Positions 48,491-56,437 are shown, counted from the first letter of the stretch. The stretch: DNA of 64,000 bases from Gammaproteobacteria bacterium (GCA_023266215.1 JAHFRQ010000007.1:1-64000), one strand, 5' to 3'. Numbers and translations: made by a program. The notes: generated by a model from the sequence alone, not told the origin.

Positions 48491-48926
48491 GCGGCTTGAT
48501 TTAGCTTTAAATCAACTTAAAACAGCCATAGGTCTTTTTACTTCTAGTGGCGATAGATTCTCAGTTATTACTTTAGCCGGTGCGGCAGATGTTATATTGA
48601 GCCAACACGTAACAAGACAAAAAAGGAAAAACTTCTCACGCATGATTGCAGAGCAAGACGAGAGATTGAGTGACTATAAAACGGTCGGAAGAGAAATTAA
48701 TGATGCTTTGTGTATTAACACCTTCAAACATCTTGATCCTGGCAAGGAAAAATACGTTGATGTAAATGATTTGGATGCGTGCTGTATTGCCGCAATATTA
48801 AAAGCGTTGGTAAATTACAAAATACTTGATCGTCAGAATGGGGGTATTTTGATAGAGTTATTTCGTTCCTGGTTAAGCAACAATATTTTATTTGGTCATT
48901 ATGTGAGTTCCATAGAGGCGCTGTAG
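48474..48926 (+). CDS. Hypothetical protein, second of a tandem paralogue pair
   Basis: 150 residues. LNQLKTAIGLFTSSGDRFSV followed by ITLAGAADVILSQHV aligns with the N-terminal region of the preceding protein, and DLDACCIAAILKALVNYKIL with its DLKECAINTITRAICDYTSL. So the two arose by duplication. GTG start, overlapping the upstream gene. A heteromeric pair is conceivable. Function unknown. Confidence 0.6.
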   Translation: MKKEYKRLDLALNQLKTAIGLFTSSGDRFSVITLAGAADVILSQHVTRQKRKNFSRMIAEQDERLSDYKTVGREINDALCINTFKHLDPGKEKYVDVNDLDACCIAAILKALVNYKILDRQNGGILIELFRSWLSNNILFGHYVSSIEAL

Positions 48927-49130
48927 TGATTTTTTCCTATCGAATTATTTTTTGATTTCTCATTATTATATTTTATACCATTAGATTTCCTTTCAGAGTA
49001 AACCAGCACAATTTTGCCACAGCCTGTGGCAAAATTATTTAATTTATAAATCAGCTGTTTCGCAATAAATATTCTCATCCGCTTGTTACGTTTGCTGCGC
49101 AAACTGCACGTGCGGTTCCTTCAATGCCAA

Positions 49131-49159
49131 TTGCGAGCTTCCCATTTTTGGCTGTGCTA
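49131..49159. repeat. Island motif GTGTCCCATTTTTGGCTA, copy c (variant)
   Basis: TTGCGAGCTTCCCATTTTTG then GCTGTGCTA: two or three changes from the consensus. It abuts the stop codon of the DUF1016 gene at 49157. Confidence 0.6.
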
Positions 49160-50254
49160 TTTTTTCGGTTTAAGTATTTTAAGCTCTCGATTTAATTCTG
49201 CTGTCAATTCTTCTTCTGTTGGCAAGTGTAATTGATATTTGCTTGCAAAAATTTGTTTGGCTTTATCGCCTAATAAATAATTCGCCATACCTGTTCTTTT
49301 TTCTGTGCAAAGTACCAATCCAATGGTTGGATTATCGCCTTCTGTTAGGCATTCTCTATCGTAGTAATTAACGTACAATAGCATTTGACCCAAATCCGCA
49401 TGCGTCAATTCATTCATTTTTAAATCAATAATAATATGGCATTTAAGCACGGCATGATAAAAAATAAGGTCGGCATAATAATGCTTACCATCAAGCGTTA
49501 AACGTTTTTGTCTTGCTACGAACGCAAAGCCGCTGCCCAATTCCAATAAAAAATGCTGTAAATTATTTATTAACGCTTCTTCAAGTTTTGTTTCAGTTAG
49601 CTGATGCGCCTCGGGGATATTTAAAAACTCCAATACAAATGGGTCTTTAATTGCGTCTTCAGGTTTTGAAATCTCTTGTCCTTGATGCGCCAATTTTAAT
49701 AACCCAGCTTTATCTTTGCTTTTTGCGAGTCGATCGAAAAGCAGGCTGTTGATTTGTCTCTCAAGTTGTCGGGCGGACCAGCGATTTTTCGCGGCTTCTA
49801 CCTCATAAAATCGCCTTGCTTCTGTTCGTGAAACTCGCATCAACGCTCTGTAATGAGACCAGGATAAATTGGGGTTAAATTTAGGGGTTTTCAATTCCTC
49901 ACGCACTGTGTGAGGAATTTGCTTGCTCTGCCCTGAAGAGTAAATCAAATAAAATTTTCTAATATACTCCATGTTTGTTAAACCAAAACCCACGCCAAAC
50001 TCATGAGTTAATTTTTCTGAAACAGTTTTTAATATTGATTTTCCGTACCCAGCTTTTTTCAACCCTTTCTGTTCTTCCTCAACAATATAATTTCCAATGT
50101 GCCAATACGCTTTAACCATTGTAGTATCAACTGCCCGAACAATATTTGTTCGAGCGGTGCGAATAACCAGTGCAATACGTTCATATAACGGATCAGACGG
50201 TTGATTTGGTTTTGTAATGGTCGATGATAATTTTTCTGATTTTTTCTTTTTCAT
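49157..50254 (-). CDS. DUF1016-family PD-(D/E)XK nuclease (YhcG-like), island copy
   Basis: 365 residues from the ATG at 50254. DUF1016 domain (about 20-190: VDTTMVKAYWHIGNYIVEEEQ, LTHEFGVGFGLTNMEYIRKFY, NLSWSHYRALMRV) and PD-(D/E)XK domain (about 215-340: FVARQKRLTLDGKHYYADLIF, IIDLKMNELTHADLGQMLLY, TIGLVLCTEK). Only distantly similar to the chromosomal DUF1016 gene at 22343. It is preceded 22 bp upstream by a terminator-like hairpin RNA (50276-50329), as is the Abi_2 gene. Longer starts would translate that hairpin. Defence-type nuclease by context. Confidence 0.88.
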   Translation of the reverse strand: MKKKKSEKLSSTITKPNQPSDPLYERIALVIRTARTNIVRAVDTTMVKAYWHIGNYIVEEEQKGLKKAGYGKSILKTVSEKLTHEFGVGFGLTNMEYIRKFYLIYSSGQSKQIPHTVREELKTPKFNPNLSWSHYRALMRVSRTEARRFYEVEAAKNRWSARQLERQINSLLFDRLAKSKDKAGLLKLAHQGQEISKPEDAIKDPFVLEFLNIPEAHQLTETKLEEALINNLQHFLLELGSGFAFVARQKRLTLDGKHYYADLIFYHAVLKCHIIIDLKMNELTHADLGQMLLYVNYYDRECLTEGDNPTIGLVLCTEKRTGMANYLLGDKAKQIFASKYQLHLPTEEELTAELNRELKILKPKK

Positions 50255-50275
50255 AATTATATTGCAGCGGTAAAT

Positions 50276-50329
50276 AAAAAAACCCGCCGGGGTGCGCATT
50301 GTTAAGAGGCGTTGCGGGTGTTGTTGAAT
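50276..50329 (-). ncRNA. abiF-like hairpin RNA, copy C, upstream of the DUF1016 gene
   Basis: Same sequence as copy B: ACCCGC/GCGGGT stem (50319 to 50282) and T run; the DUF1016 ATG is about 22 nt beyond. Upstream TAAACT is a weak -10. Confidence 0.6.
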
Positions 50330-50363
50330 GTAGTTTAACAAAAAATTTCATTTCATGAAAGAT

Positions 50364-50405
50364 TGCCGATGACGCGACTCGAACGCACGACCTACTGATT
50401 ACGAA
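50364..50405 (-). repeat. Middle att copy: 42-bp 3' fragment of tRNA-Thr
   Basis: Identical to 43086-43127 and 59466-59507. It separates islands A and B and is embedded in a roughly 265-bp duplication (50274-50542 versus 42999-43262). Confidence 0.85.
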
Positions 50406-50518
50406 ACATATCAAGACGAATTATAACAATAAACCACAATAGGCGACAATAACTTTATGCTGTAATTATAGGCAAATCGTGTTTGTGATGTATTGCGGTG
50501 TGTTGTGATGATTTATGT

Positions 50519-50554
50519 GCGAGTGTCCCATTTTTGGCTATGCAAAATGCATTA
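50519..50554. repeat. Island motif GTGTCCCATTTTTGGCTA, copy d
   Basis: Full 36-bp form as at 42632; its end overlaps the stop codon of the NYN gene at 50552. Confidence 0.75.
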
Positions 50555-51202
50555 CCATTTTTCAGGTTTGTGAATATGGGTTCCTGGTATCGGACTAGGC
50601 AGTTGAGAATCTTTTAAAACAGAAGGACGTATTATTTTCATAAAATCTTTATGCTGCATCAACACCGTGCTGGGATGACGATGCCCTGGAATAATTAAGC
50701 CGATTTTTTTATTGTGTTCTGTTTTTGCAAATTTTAATGCTTCTGCAATATCACTATCATTCGAAACTAGCACGGCGCAATCATATCGATCATGCCAAGC
50801 GTCATTTAATATGTGCAACGCAAGATTAACGTCAGAACCTTTTTCTTTTGTATCAATTGCTGTCACAAAACTCGGGCAGCCTTTCGGTGGATTATCCACT
50901 TTGACTTTTACTTTATGTGTTAAAAAATGACCGTAATAGATTTTAACCAGTGGGCAGTGCTTTTCTAGTGCATTAAGATAGGCATCTTGCCTATATGGCG
51001 CATCAGAATCATTGTTTCTTGCGGAAATGCGTGCAGTGAAATATTTAATTTGTGTAATTACGTGATGCTCACTTAGTAAATTTTTAAATAACTTTTCTAA
51101 ATCGAGCCACTTAAAATCAGTTTTTTTAAGCGCGCCGAAATATAAATTGAACCCATCAATATAAACAATCGTTCTGGGCTTGTTGCCACCATGGTTATTC
51201 AC
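50552..51202 (-). CDS. NYN-domain (LabA/DUF88-like) putative ribonuclease, island copy
   Basis: 216 residues. NYN domain over most of the protein: TIVYIDGFNLYFGALKK (first Asp), KGSDVNLALHILNDAW (second acidic centre), CAVLVSNDSDIAEALKFA (third), and IGLIIPGH. The short C-terminal tail is unrecognised. I start at a GTG with AGGAA 9 nt upstream, because longer frames read through the two-hairpin RNA. That RNA and its terminator stand directly before the gene, the same arrangement as the NYN gene at 3501, though the hairpin sequences differ. Probable metal-dependent RNase; toxin or defence role is inferred. Confidence 0.82.
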   Translation of the reverse strand: MNNHGGNKPRTIVYIDGFNLYFGALKKTDFKWLDLEKLFKNLLSEHHVITQIKYFTARISARNNDSDAPYRQDAYLNALEKHCPLVKIYYGHFLTHKVKVKVDNPPKGCPSFVTAIDTKEKGSDVNLALHILNDAWHDRYDCAVLVSNDSDIAEALKFAKTEHNKKIGLIIPGHRHPSTVLMQHKDFMKIIRPSVLKDSQLPSPIPGTHIHKPEKW

Positions 51203-51215
51203 GCGAAAATTCCTA

Positions 51216-51307
51216 TAAAAAACAAAGGCCTCCGAAGAGGCCTTGTACCCTACCACAGAGTGATAGGGGTGGTAGACGTAATTATAGCACAATATTTTTT
51301 AATGCAA
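51216..51307 (-). ncRNA. NYN-type two-hairpin RNA with promoter, in front of the island NYN gene
   Basis: Promoter TTGCAT (51307-51302), 15 nt, TATAAT (51286-51281). Expected RNA start near 51275: hairpin 1 (51275-51250, CTACCAC/GTGGTAG), then GGTAC, terminator hairpin 2 (51244-51225, AAGGCCTC TTCG GAGGCCTT) and TTTGTTTTTT. The GTG of the NYN gene follows about 15 nt later. Hairpin 1 has an alternative pairing (ACCCCTA with TAGGGT). Confidence 0.7.
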
Positions 51308-51320
51308 AGCGGAATATATC

Positions 51321-51365
51321 AAAAAACCCGCCGGGGTGCGCATTGTTAAGAGGCGTTGCAAGCGT
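51321..51365 (-). ncRNA. Broken abiF-like hairpin RNA, copy D
   Basis: Starts as the other copies (AAAAAACCCGCCGGGGTGCG on the plus strand) but the partner arm GCGGGT has become GCAAGC, so the stem cannot close. A decayed copy, next to the 3' end of the repeat-protein gene. Confidence 0.5.
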
Positions 51366-51383
51366 GCTTTATTAAAATTAAAT

Positions 51384-51800
51384 TTAATAATTACTTTCTG
51401 TTGTATTTGCAGTCGTTCCGTTTGAAAAAGTTGTTGTGTTACCACCATTGTAATTTGGGCTTGTCGTGGCAGTATCACCATTTGAAGATGTTGATGTATA
51501 TCCGCCATTGTAATTGGGTCTCGTAGTCACTGTAGTACCGTTTGAATAAGTCGTTGCAGATCCACCATTATAATCTGGACGTGTATTTGCCGTAGTGCCG
51601 TTTGAGTATGTAGTATTATATCCCCCATTATAATCTGACGATGTGTTTGCAGTAGTGCCATTTGAGTAAGTCGTAGTGCTCCCGCCATTATAATTTGATG
51701 ATGTAGTGGCGGTCGTGCCATCGCTGTAGGTCGTCGTTATGTTAGCCATCGCAGAAACACTTGCTACCAATAAGCTTGTCGCTAGTAAAATATTTTTCAT
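51384..51800 (-). CDS. Secreted protein made of 20-residue tandem repeats
   Basis: 138 residues. Signal peptide (MKNILLATSLLVASVSAMA) then about six repeats of the type YSNGTTANTxxxYNGGxTTT, i.e. 60-bp DNA repeats. The Asn/Gly/Thr/Tyr-rich repeats suggest a beta-helical or elongated surface or periplasmic protein; Tyr and Asn spacing is regular. GGAGGGG ribosome site before the ATG at 51800. Repeat number could vary by slippage. Family not recognised. Confidence 0.65.
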   Translation of the reverse strand: MKNILLATSLLVASVSAMANITTTYSDGTTATTSSNYNGGSTTTYSNGTTANTSSDYNGGYNTTYSNGTTANTRPDYNGGSATTYSNGTTVTTRPNYNGGYTSTSSNGDTATTSPNYNGGNTTTFSNGTTANTTESNY

Positions 51801-51848
51801 ACCCCTCCGGTTTAAATTAATTTTTTTGAGCAATATGTAACACTAAAA

Positions 51849-52244
51849 TCAGTTTAAATGCATGATTACACCAATTGTCGCGTTCATTAAAGAAAGTGTT
51901 ATGCCAATAATACCCAGTATTTTAAATTTTCTTTTTTGCTCAGAATCATGCTCAGAAAAATTAATTGATGAAATGCCAGCGAAAAGCCCTAGCGGTGGCA
52001 AAAACCATGCACAGGTATTTGACCAGGCTATAAATTTAATTAATTTATAATTAACCCTCTCTCTCTTTATATACCAATTTGAAAATAGATAGCTAAGTGC
52101 AATTAACCCAACGCATATCATGACAACCGTAAATCCAAAGTATTTTCCAACTAAAAAACTAATAACCGAAAGAACATACCCAGTCACTCTCGATAAAGAT
52201 GTTTTTTTAGATTTCACAATCTCTCCGAGTGAATTATCTTTCAT
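51849..52244 (-). CDS. Small membrane protein of unknown function
   Basis: 131 residues with about four hydrophobic segments (roughly 18-35, 37-54, 70-90, 108-128) and a basic N-terminus. No family recognised. GAGGG precedes the ATG at 52244. It is divergent from the XRE regulator and upstream of the repeat-protein gene on the same strand. Cargo of island B. Confidence 0.55.
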   Translation of the reverse strand: MKDNSLGEIVKSKKTSLSRVTGYVLSVISFLVGKYFGFTVVMICVGLIALSYLFSNWYIKRERVNYKLIKFIAWSNTCAWFLPPLGLFAGISSINFSEHDSEQKRKFKILGIIGITLSLMNATIGVIMHLN

Positions 52245-52352
52245 ATACAAACCCTCTATTCAGACGCGCTCATCATACCCTAACTCCAGAAAATATCAAA
52301 TACCCCTTATTGGGTGTCGCCTGATTAGGTGCACATAAGCTTTACTAAAAGC

Positions 52353-52604
52353 ATGACAAATAAGCACCCAAATCTTGTAAAATTAGGCAAAAACATTCGA
52401 GCGAAGCGTGAATTACGCGGGTTCTCACAAGATGGCTTTGCGGCTGAAGCAGGCCTGGGTCGCACATACTATGGCCGGATTGAGCGCGGCGAACAAAATT
52501 TGTCCATTCAGAATTTAATACGCATCGCGATTACTTTAAAAATTGAAGTTGGCGACTTAATACCCCCTGTCAGCAGTTTGAAAAAGGCCGCTTCTCGCAG
52601 TTAA
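52353..52604 (+). CDS. XRE-family helix-turn-helix regulator
   Basis: 83 residues. A single Cro/C1-type HTH covers residues about 10-65 (LGKNIRAKRELRGFSQDGFA, AEAGLGRTYYGRIERGEQNL), like short controller proteins. The upstream region has CCTGATTAGG and GGTGCAC-type dyads that could be its operator. It is the only plus-strand gene in the core of island B and probably controls the element. The first part of this gene is duplicated in island A (46251-46393). Confidence 0.85.
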   Translation: MTNKHPNLVKLGKNIRAKRELRGFSQDGFAAEAGLGRTYYGRIERGEQNLSIQNLIRIAITLKIEVGDLIPPVSSLKKAASRS

Positions 52605-52819
52605 ATTAAATACATAAAGTTTCTCAAGTTGCGCTTATACTCCGCGAGCATGGTGCAGGCATCACGAATTGCTCTACTTCGCCCACCGTGTTTATAAGAA
52701 TTGCCTCGGCTAATTTTTTTCCCCTGAATGGTTCGGGCACCCGTAGATTTCTCCCAAGGTTTCCATGTTCGAATTAATGCTGATTGCTTCTTTCGTTCTT
52801 CCAAAGTCCAGTGTCGCAT
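52601..52819 (-). CDS. Small island-associated hypothetical protein
   Basis: 72 residues, basic: RHWTLEERKKQSALIRTWKP, STGARTIQGK, then KHGGRSRAIRD. This WTxEER...WKPWxxSTGxxTxxGK..KHGG pattern is typical of small proteins on proteobacterial islands and prophages (transcription-factor or DNA-binding-like, role unknown). It overlaps the 3' end of the preceding gene by 110 bp in another frame and the XRE stop convergently. Confidence 0.65.
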   Translation of the reverse strand: MRHWTLEERKKQSALIRTWKPWEKSTGARTIQGKKISRGNSYKHGGRSRAIRDACTMLAEYKRNLRNFMYLI

Positions 52820-53288
52820 TGCTTGCCTCGCATAATAGTTGGTTTGCAGGTTGTTCTAAATTTTCAGAATTATTAATCTGCTGATTGACTGCGTTATTTT
52901 GTTGTTTAATAAATGTTGTTCGCTTCGGGTTTTTTAATTCGATTAAAGCCAGCAATGTTTTTCTGCACCCATTTTGAGCACGCATTGCTATATCAGAAAA
53001 CGCTTGAATATTTTGCATTGAATTGCCGTCACCAATTTGCGACAGCATGAGATTAGAAAACGCATTGAGCGTGTTAGCTTGCGACATAAGCATGGCTTCC
53101 ACTTCTTCCATATTGCCACTACTTACCTTTTCGGAACTATCGCTTAGCCTGCGAACCAATGTACCAAAATCCAAACTTCCCTTATAAAGGGCATCAATTG
53201 TGTGGGCTGCGGTTATATTAGGGACGGTGCAATCGATCGCAGCGTTAATTGCTTTGTTCTTATTTTCGCTGTTTCTATTTTCGCTCAT
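52710..53288 (-). CDS. Island/phage-associated hypothetical protein
   Basis: 192 residues, helical and polar. The segment KNPKRTTFIKQQNNAVNQQI and the preceding AFSDIAMRAQNGCRKTLLAL match uncharacterised proteins on prophages and islands. Follows the replication protein (4-bp overlap at 53285) and precedes the small basic protein gene. No membrane segment. Function unknown; perhaps part of element replication or stability. Confidence 0.6.
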   Translation of the reverse strand: MSENRNSENKNKAINAAIDCTVPNITAAHTIDALYKGSLDFGTLVRRLSDSSEKVSSGNMEEVEAMLMSQANTLNAFSNLMLSQIGDGNSMQNIQAFSDIAMRAQNGCRKTLLALIELKNPKRTTFIKQQNNAVNQQINNSENLEQPANQLLCEASNATLDFGRTKEAISINSNMETLGEIYGCPNHSGEKN

Positions 53289-55132
53289 TGAGCAACTCCT
53301 AGTTTTAAAGTTTCATTTATACAACTGTAATCAACATACTGAACAGGTCGCGCATTTTCACTAGGCAAATATTGCAATGATTTTTGATCAAAGCAAAAAC
53401 CAAGCTTCCCCTCCCAATCGCCGTTGCGTTGCTTGTCACATTTCCACAGCACATCAAAATGTTTTATTTTTTCTTCTTGCGCTTTAGATAATTTAACACC
53501 TTGAGCTTGAAGATTTTTTATCTCTTCTTTTTCTTTGTTTCGCCAGATTGCAAAACAATTATCGGCTAAGTCAGATATCGCGCCGGTGCCCTTATTGTCT
53601 AATTTACTCGGCGCTTGCGTTTCATCTGCGCTTTTACGAGGATGAACAACGATATGCACATGACAATTATGCTGATTTTTAAAATCGCACAGCTGTTCCA
53701 TTAATGCCTTTTGTGCTTTGTAATCGTCCTCTGCAATATCTAGTTTCATAAATGAATCAATTACAAAAACATCAATGCCATATCGTTGTCTTGCATAAAG
53801 AAACACCTCAAGCAAACGCTTTGATTTTGCAGTCCCAACCAAGCTAAATAACCACAGACAACTGCTATACCACTTATTAATAACTCGAATATAATCAGGC
53901 GATGGCTTTTCAAGTGCGCTCGCTTGTCGTGTCAACCGTTCAAGCAAACGCTTTGGTTTTAATTCCAAACTTGCAATACAAACACGCGCACCCGATTTCA
54001 TGAGATGCAAAACAAGATGCCCTAAAAACTGACTCTTGCCATGCCCATTAATACCAGTCCAAACCGATAACTCATCAGGACGAAACAATATTTTACCTTT
54101 TGCTTTATCCCATGGTGGATCATAACCAATAAAAGTATTTTCACCTGGGTAAAACATTTCAATCACGTCATCGACAAATAATCCGGCACTTTTTAATTCT
54201 TCTGGATCAAGTGTGCGCGCATTATCAAAACAAACCTGCATTGCTTCTCGCATCACATTCGCTTGCAAACACGCATTAGGGTCTTTGTACGGCAGCTCTA
54301 CAATACGACAACGATATCGACCCAGACGCTCAATTAATTCTGCAATAGCCTTTTTACCTTCGTCATCAGAATCAAAGCAAAGATATATCTCATCAAACAT
54401 CGCAAGCCGATCAAATTCATACTCGAGCCATTTTTGTTTAGCGCCACCACCTGCACCAAACGGAACAGACAGCGCCGCAAAACCATATTGATTTAAAGTC
54501 ATGCAATCAATTTCACCCTCGCAAATAATAATTTTGCGTATGTTTTCTGGAATAACATGCCAGCCAAATAAACATGGCTCACAATTTGGTTCAGCGCTGA
54601 TCTGCTTTTTGCCATTCAGTCGATCAAGTCCCAGGTATTTGATCAATATTAATTCGTCATCGCGAAAATAATTAAAAACAATGTCTCGTCCCCGCTCACC
54701 GATTTTAAATCTATCAATAATTTCTGGCGTTAATCTTCTTTCTTCTGTTAGATAACAATAAACTTTTGATGAAACAGATAACTCAAACGATTTTTGCTTT
54801 GGCTTAACAAAATCCTGTGGCGAATAAGCTGCGAAACTCGGGGGCGATATACCCAGGTATTTCGTTGCTTCTTTTATTGCCTCTGCAAGTGTTAAATTTC
54901 GTTTAGCAGCCCATAAACTTAAAAGATCACCGTTCTCACCAGTTGCGAAGTCACAATAAATCCCAGACTTTTCGCCCGATAAATGCACACCAAGCGATTG
55001 TCCTGAGTCGCCATTAATTGAGCCGACGCGCCATTCATTGCCAATTCTCTTACCGTTGGGCAACAAATAGCGTGCTACTTCTTCTGCGCGATTTGAAAGC
55101 ATTTTTGAAATTTCTCTTGCTGTCATCATCAT
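53285..55132 (-). CDS. Toprim/DnaB-like primase-helicase
   Basis: 615 residues. N-terminal region with CDFATGENGDLLSLWA, then a Toprim domain (about 195-290: IIICEGEIDCMTLNQYG with the catalytic Glu, IYLCFDSDDEGKKA with DxD), then a RecA-like helicase domain (about 330-590: TGINGHGKSQFLGHLVLHLM as Walker A, DVFVIDSFMKLD as Walker B). Related to the T7 gp4 type primase-helicase. It would prime and unwind the excised element. No zinc-finger Cys cluster seen at the N-terminus. Overlaps the upstream gene by 1 bp. Confidence 0.85.
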   Translation of the reverse strand: MMMTAREISKMLSNRAEEVARYLLPNGKRIGNEWRVGSINGDSGQSLGVHLSGEKSGIYCDFATGENGDLLSLWAAKRNLTLAEAIKEATKYLGISPPSFAAYSPQDFVKPKQKSFELSVSSKVYCYLTEERRLTPEIIDRFKIGERGRDIVFNYFRDDELILIKYLGLDRLNGKKQISAEPNCEPCLFGWHVIPENIRKIIICEGEIDCMTLNQYGFAALSVPFGAGGGAKQKWLEYEFDRLAMFDEIYLCFDSDDEGKKAIAELIERLGRYRCRIVELPYKDPNACLQANVMREAMQVCFDNARTLDPEELKSAGLFVDDVIEMFYPGENTFIGYDPPWDKAKGKILFRPDELSVWTGINGHGKSQFLGHLVLHLMKSGARVCIASLELKPKRLLERLTRQASALEKPSPDYIRVINKWYSSCLWLFSLVGTAKSKRLLEVFLYARQRYGIDVFVIDSFMKLDIAEDDYKAQKALMEQLCDFKNQHNCHVHIVVHPRKSADETQAPSKLDNKGTGAISDLADNCFAIWRNKEKEEIKNLQAQGVKLSKAQEEKIKHFDVLWKCDKQRNGDWEGKLGFCFDQKSLQYLPSENARPVQYVDYSCINETLKLGVAQ

Positions 55133-55953
55133 TAAATAACTCCTTGCATAATATTATTTTGCGGCTGCCTATTATTTGATTCTGTCGGCGGATTAATTGC
55201 ATTGCCAATAAAGCGATCAATATGCGATGCATCACGAAAAATCAAATCTATATCATCGTATTTTTGATTACGTTCGTTTTGGCCCATATTAAATGGTGTA
55301 TGTGCGCAGCCATCAATGGCTTGCCTCAAATCGCCAACAGAATAACCAAGCTTTAATGCCTGCGAAATTTTGCTTTTACGTTTTAAATCAAGAATAGCTC
55401 GAGGATGATTTAATATTGTTTGCCAATACAAAAATATTTCTTGAATAACATCATGCGGTGAAGTTGCGACAGCAACTTGACAGATATTATCTTCCTTTCC
55501 ATTCCTCTCCATTCCATTCCTATCCGGGGGCGAGGACTTATCGACCAATCTCCGACTGCTCGTCGAATTATCTGCGAGATTTCCAAGACTATTCGTCGAA
55601 TGATCGTCGAGCTTTCTCAAGCTAGATTGTGGCAATGGATATTTATATGTTGGCTTGTCGATACGTTGGTGCTGTTTCCAGCCAGTGACAATCCAATATG
55701 ATTTTTCATCAACTGAATATTCTCGCAATAGATTATTATTAATTAATTCAGAAATTAAATGCTTAATTTCATCAATACTAATAGAATCGCCTGGGAACAC
55801 TTCGGCCTTGAGACGCACATACGAAGCAGCGTGCACACCATTGTCGTCGCAAAAGCTCCAAAGACCAATAAACGCTAACCGAGCTAGTTGTGAGCAGGAT
55901 ATGACCTGCTCACTCGTCCAGAACTCGGGTTTAACACACCTGATACGGGCCAT
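55132..55953 (-). CDS. Phage-type replication initiator-like protein
   Basis: 273 residues. The N-terminal RIRCVKPEFWTSEQVISCSQ and ARLAFIGLWSFCDDNGVH are typical of phage and island replisome-organiser/winged-helix proteins encoded just upstream of helicases. The middle (about 120-160) is low-complexity (Ser/Asn-rich) and the C-terminal part may contact the helicase. ATG at 55953 preceded by a weak ribosome site. Part of the minus-strand replication operon. Confidence 0.75.
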   Translation of the reverse strand: MARIRCVKPEFWTSEQVISCSQLARLAFIGLWSFCDDNGVHAASYVRLKAEVFPGDSISIDEIKHLISELINNNLLREYSVDEKSYWIVTGWKQHQRIDKPTYKYPLPQSSLRKLDDHSTNSLGNLADNSTSSRRLVDKSSPPDRNGMERNGKEDNICQVAVATSPHDVIQEIFLYWQTILNHPRAILDLKRKSKISQALKLGYSVGDLRQAIDGCAHTPFNMGQNERNQKYDDIDLIFRDASHIDRFIGNAINPPTESNNRQPQNNIMQGVI

Positions 55954-55963
55954 AAAAATTACC

Positions 55964-56437
55964 TTAGTAGTTTAAAAATTCACAAAGAGACTTAATCGCC
56001 AACGTGTAATTATCTGTTGATAAATCCTTTGATATGAATTTTTTTAAATAATTAAAACGATGATCGAGGTTCATTTCGTTATAGCCACTATCATTGGGAA
56101 GCAATCGAATTATTTTTTCCCACGGTGGGTTGACTAAATTATCTTTACCGCAATAGACATACATACCGATTCTATGGCTTACACCATTTGCATCTGGAGA
56201 AAAAATCCCGTGCGTTAAAATGAGATGGCCTTGTTTTCGTAGCTCCATCACGCGACCGCAAGGGTGCAAAATTCCGTACACATCTCGCGCTTGCATTGTC
56301 GTAAGTTGTGCAGCGCACTCAAAATGCTTCAAAATTCTTGCGCGTTGAGTAACTGCAGCATTATCATAGGGCTGTTCATTTTTTTGATTGCTCAGTTTGC
56401 TTGGTGGCGCTGAGCAATGTATTTTATTATTTTTCAT
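55964..56437 (-). CDS. Helix-turn-helix domain protein (HTH_39-like)
   Basis: 157 residues; the central AAVTQRARILKHFECAAQLT then TMQARDVYGILHPCGRVMEL is the winged-helix-like HTH found in phage/plasmid proteins, where it follows a basic low-complexity N-terminus. GGAGGTG precedes the ATG at 56437. It overlaps the excisionase-like gene by 11 bp. Possible role in control or initiation of element replication. Confidence 0.7.
   Translation of the reverse strand: MKNNKIHCSAPPSKLSNQKNEQPYDNAAVTQRARILKHFECAAQLTTMQARDVYGILHPCGRVMELRKQGHLILTHGIFSPDANGVSHRIGMYVYCGKDNLVNPPWEKIIRLLPNDSGYNEMNLDHRFNYLKKFISKDLSTDNYTLAIKSLCEFLNY

Larger units (their letters stand above)
43086..50405. mobile_element. Proximal island A (decayed), between two att copies
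   Basis: Seven kilobases bounded by tRNA-Thr fragments at 43086 and 50364. It has no integrase or replication genes of its own. A truncated copy of the island B XRE gene (46309) shows it descends from a related element. Cargo: Abi_2 gene with hairpin RNA, lipoprotein, broken secreted protein, DUF2971-like protein, paralogue pair, DUF1016 nuclease. Confidence 0.7.

Noticed and set aside
51203-51292. Longer N-terminus for the island NYN protein
   Set aside because: Same reason: it would translate the hairpin RNA; a GTG with a good ribosome site lies downstream.
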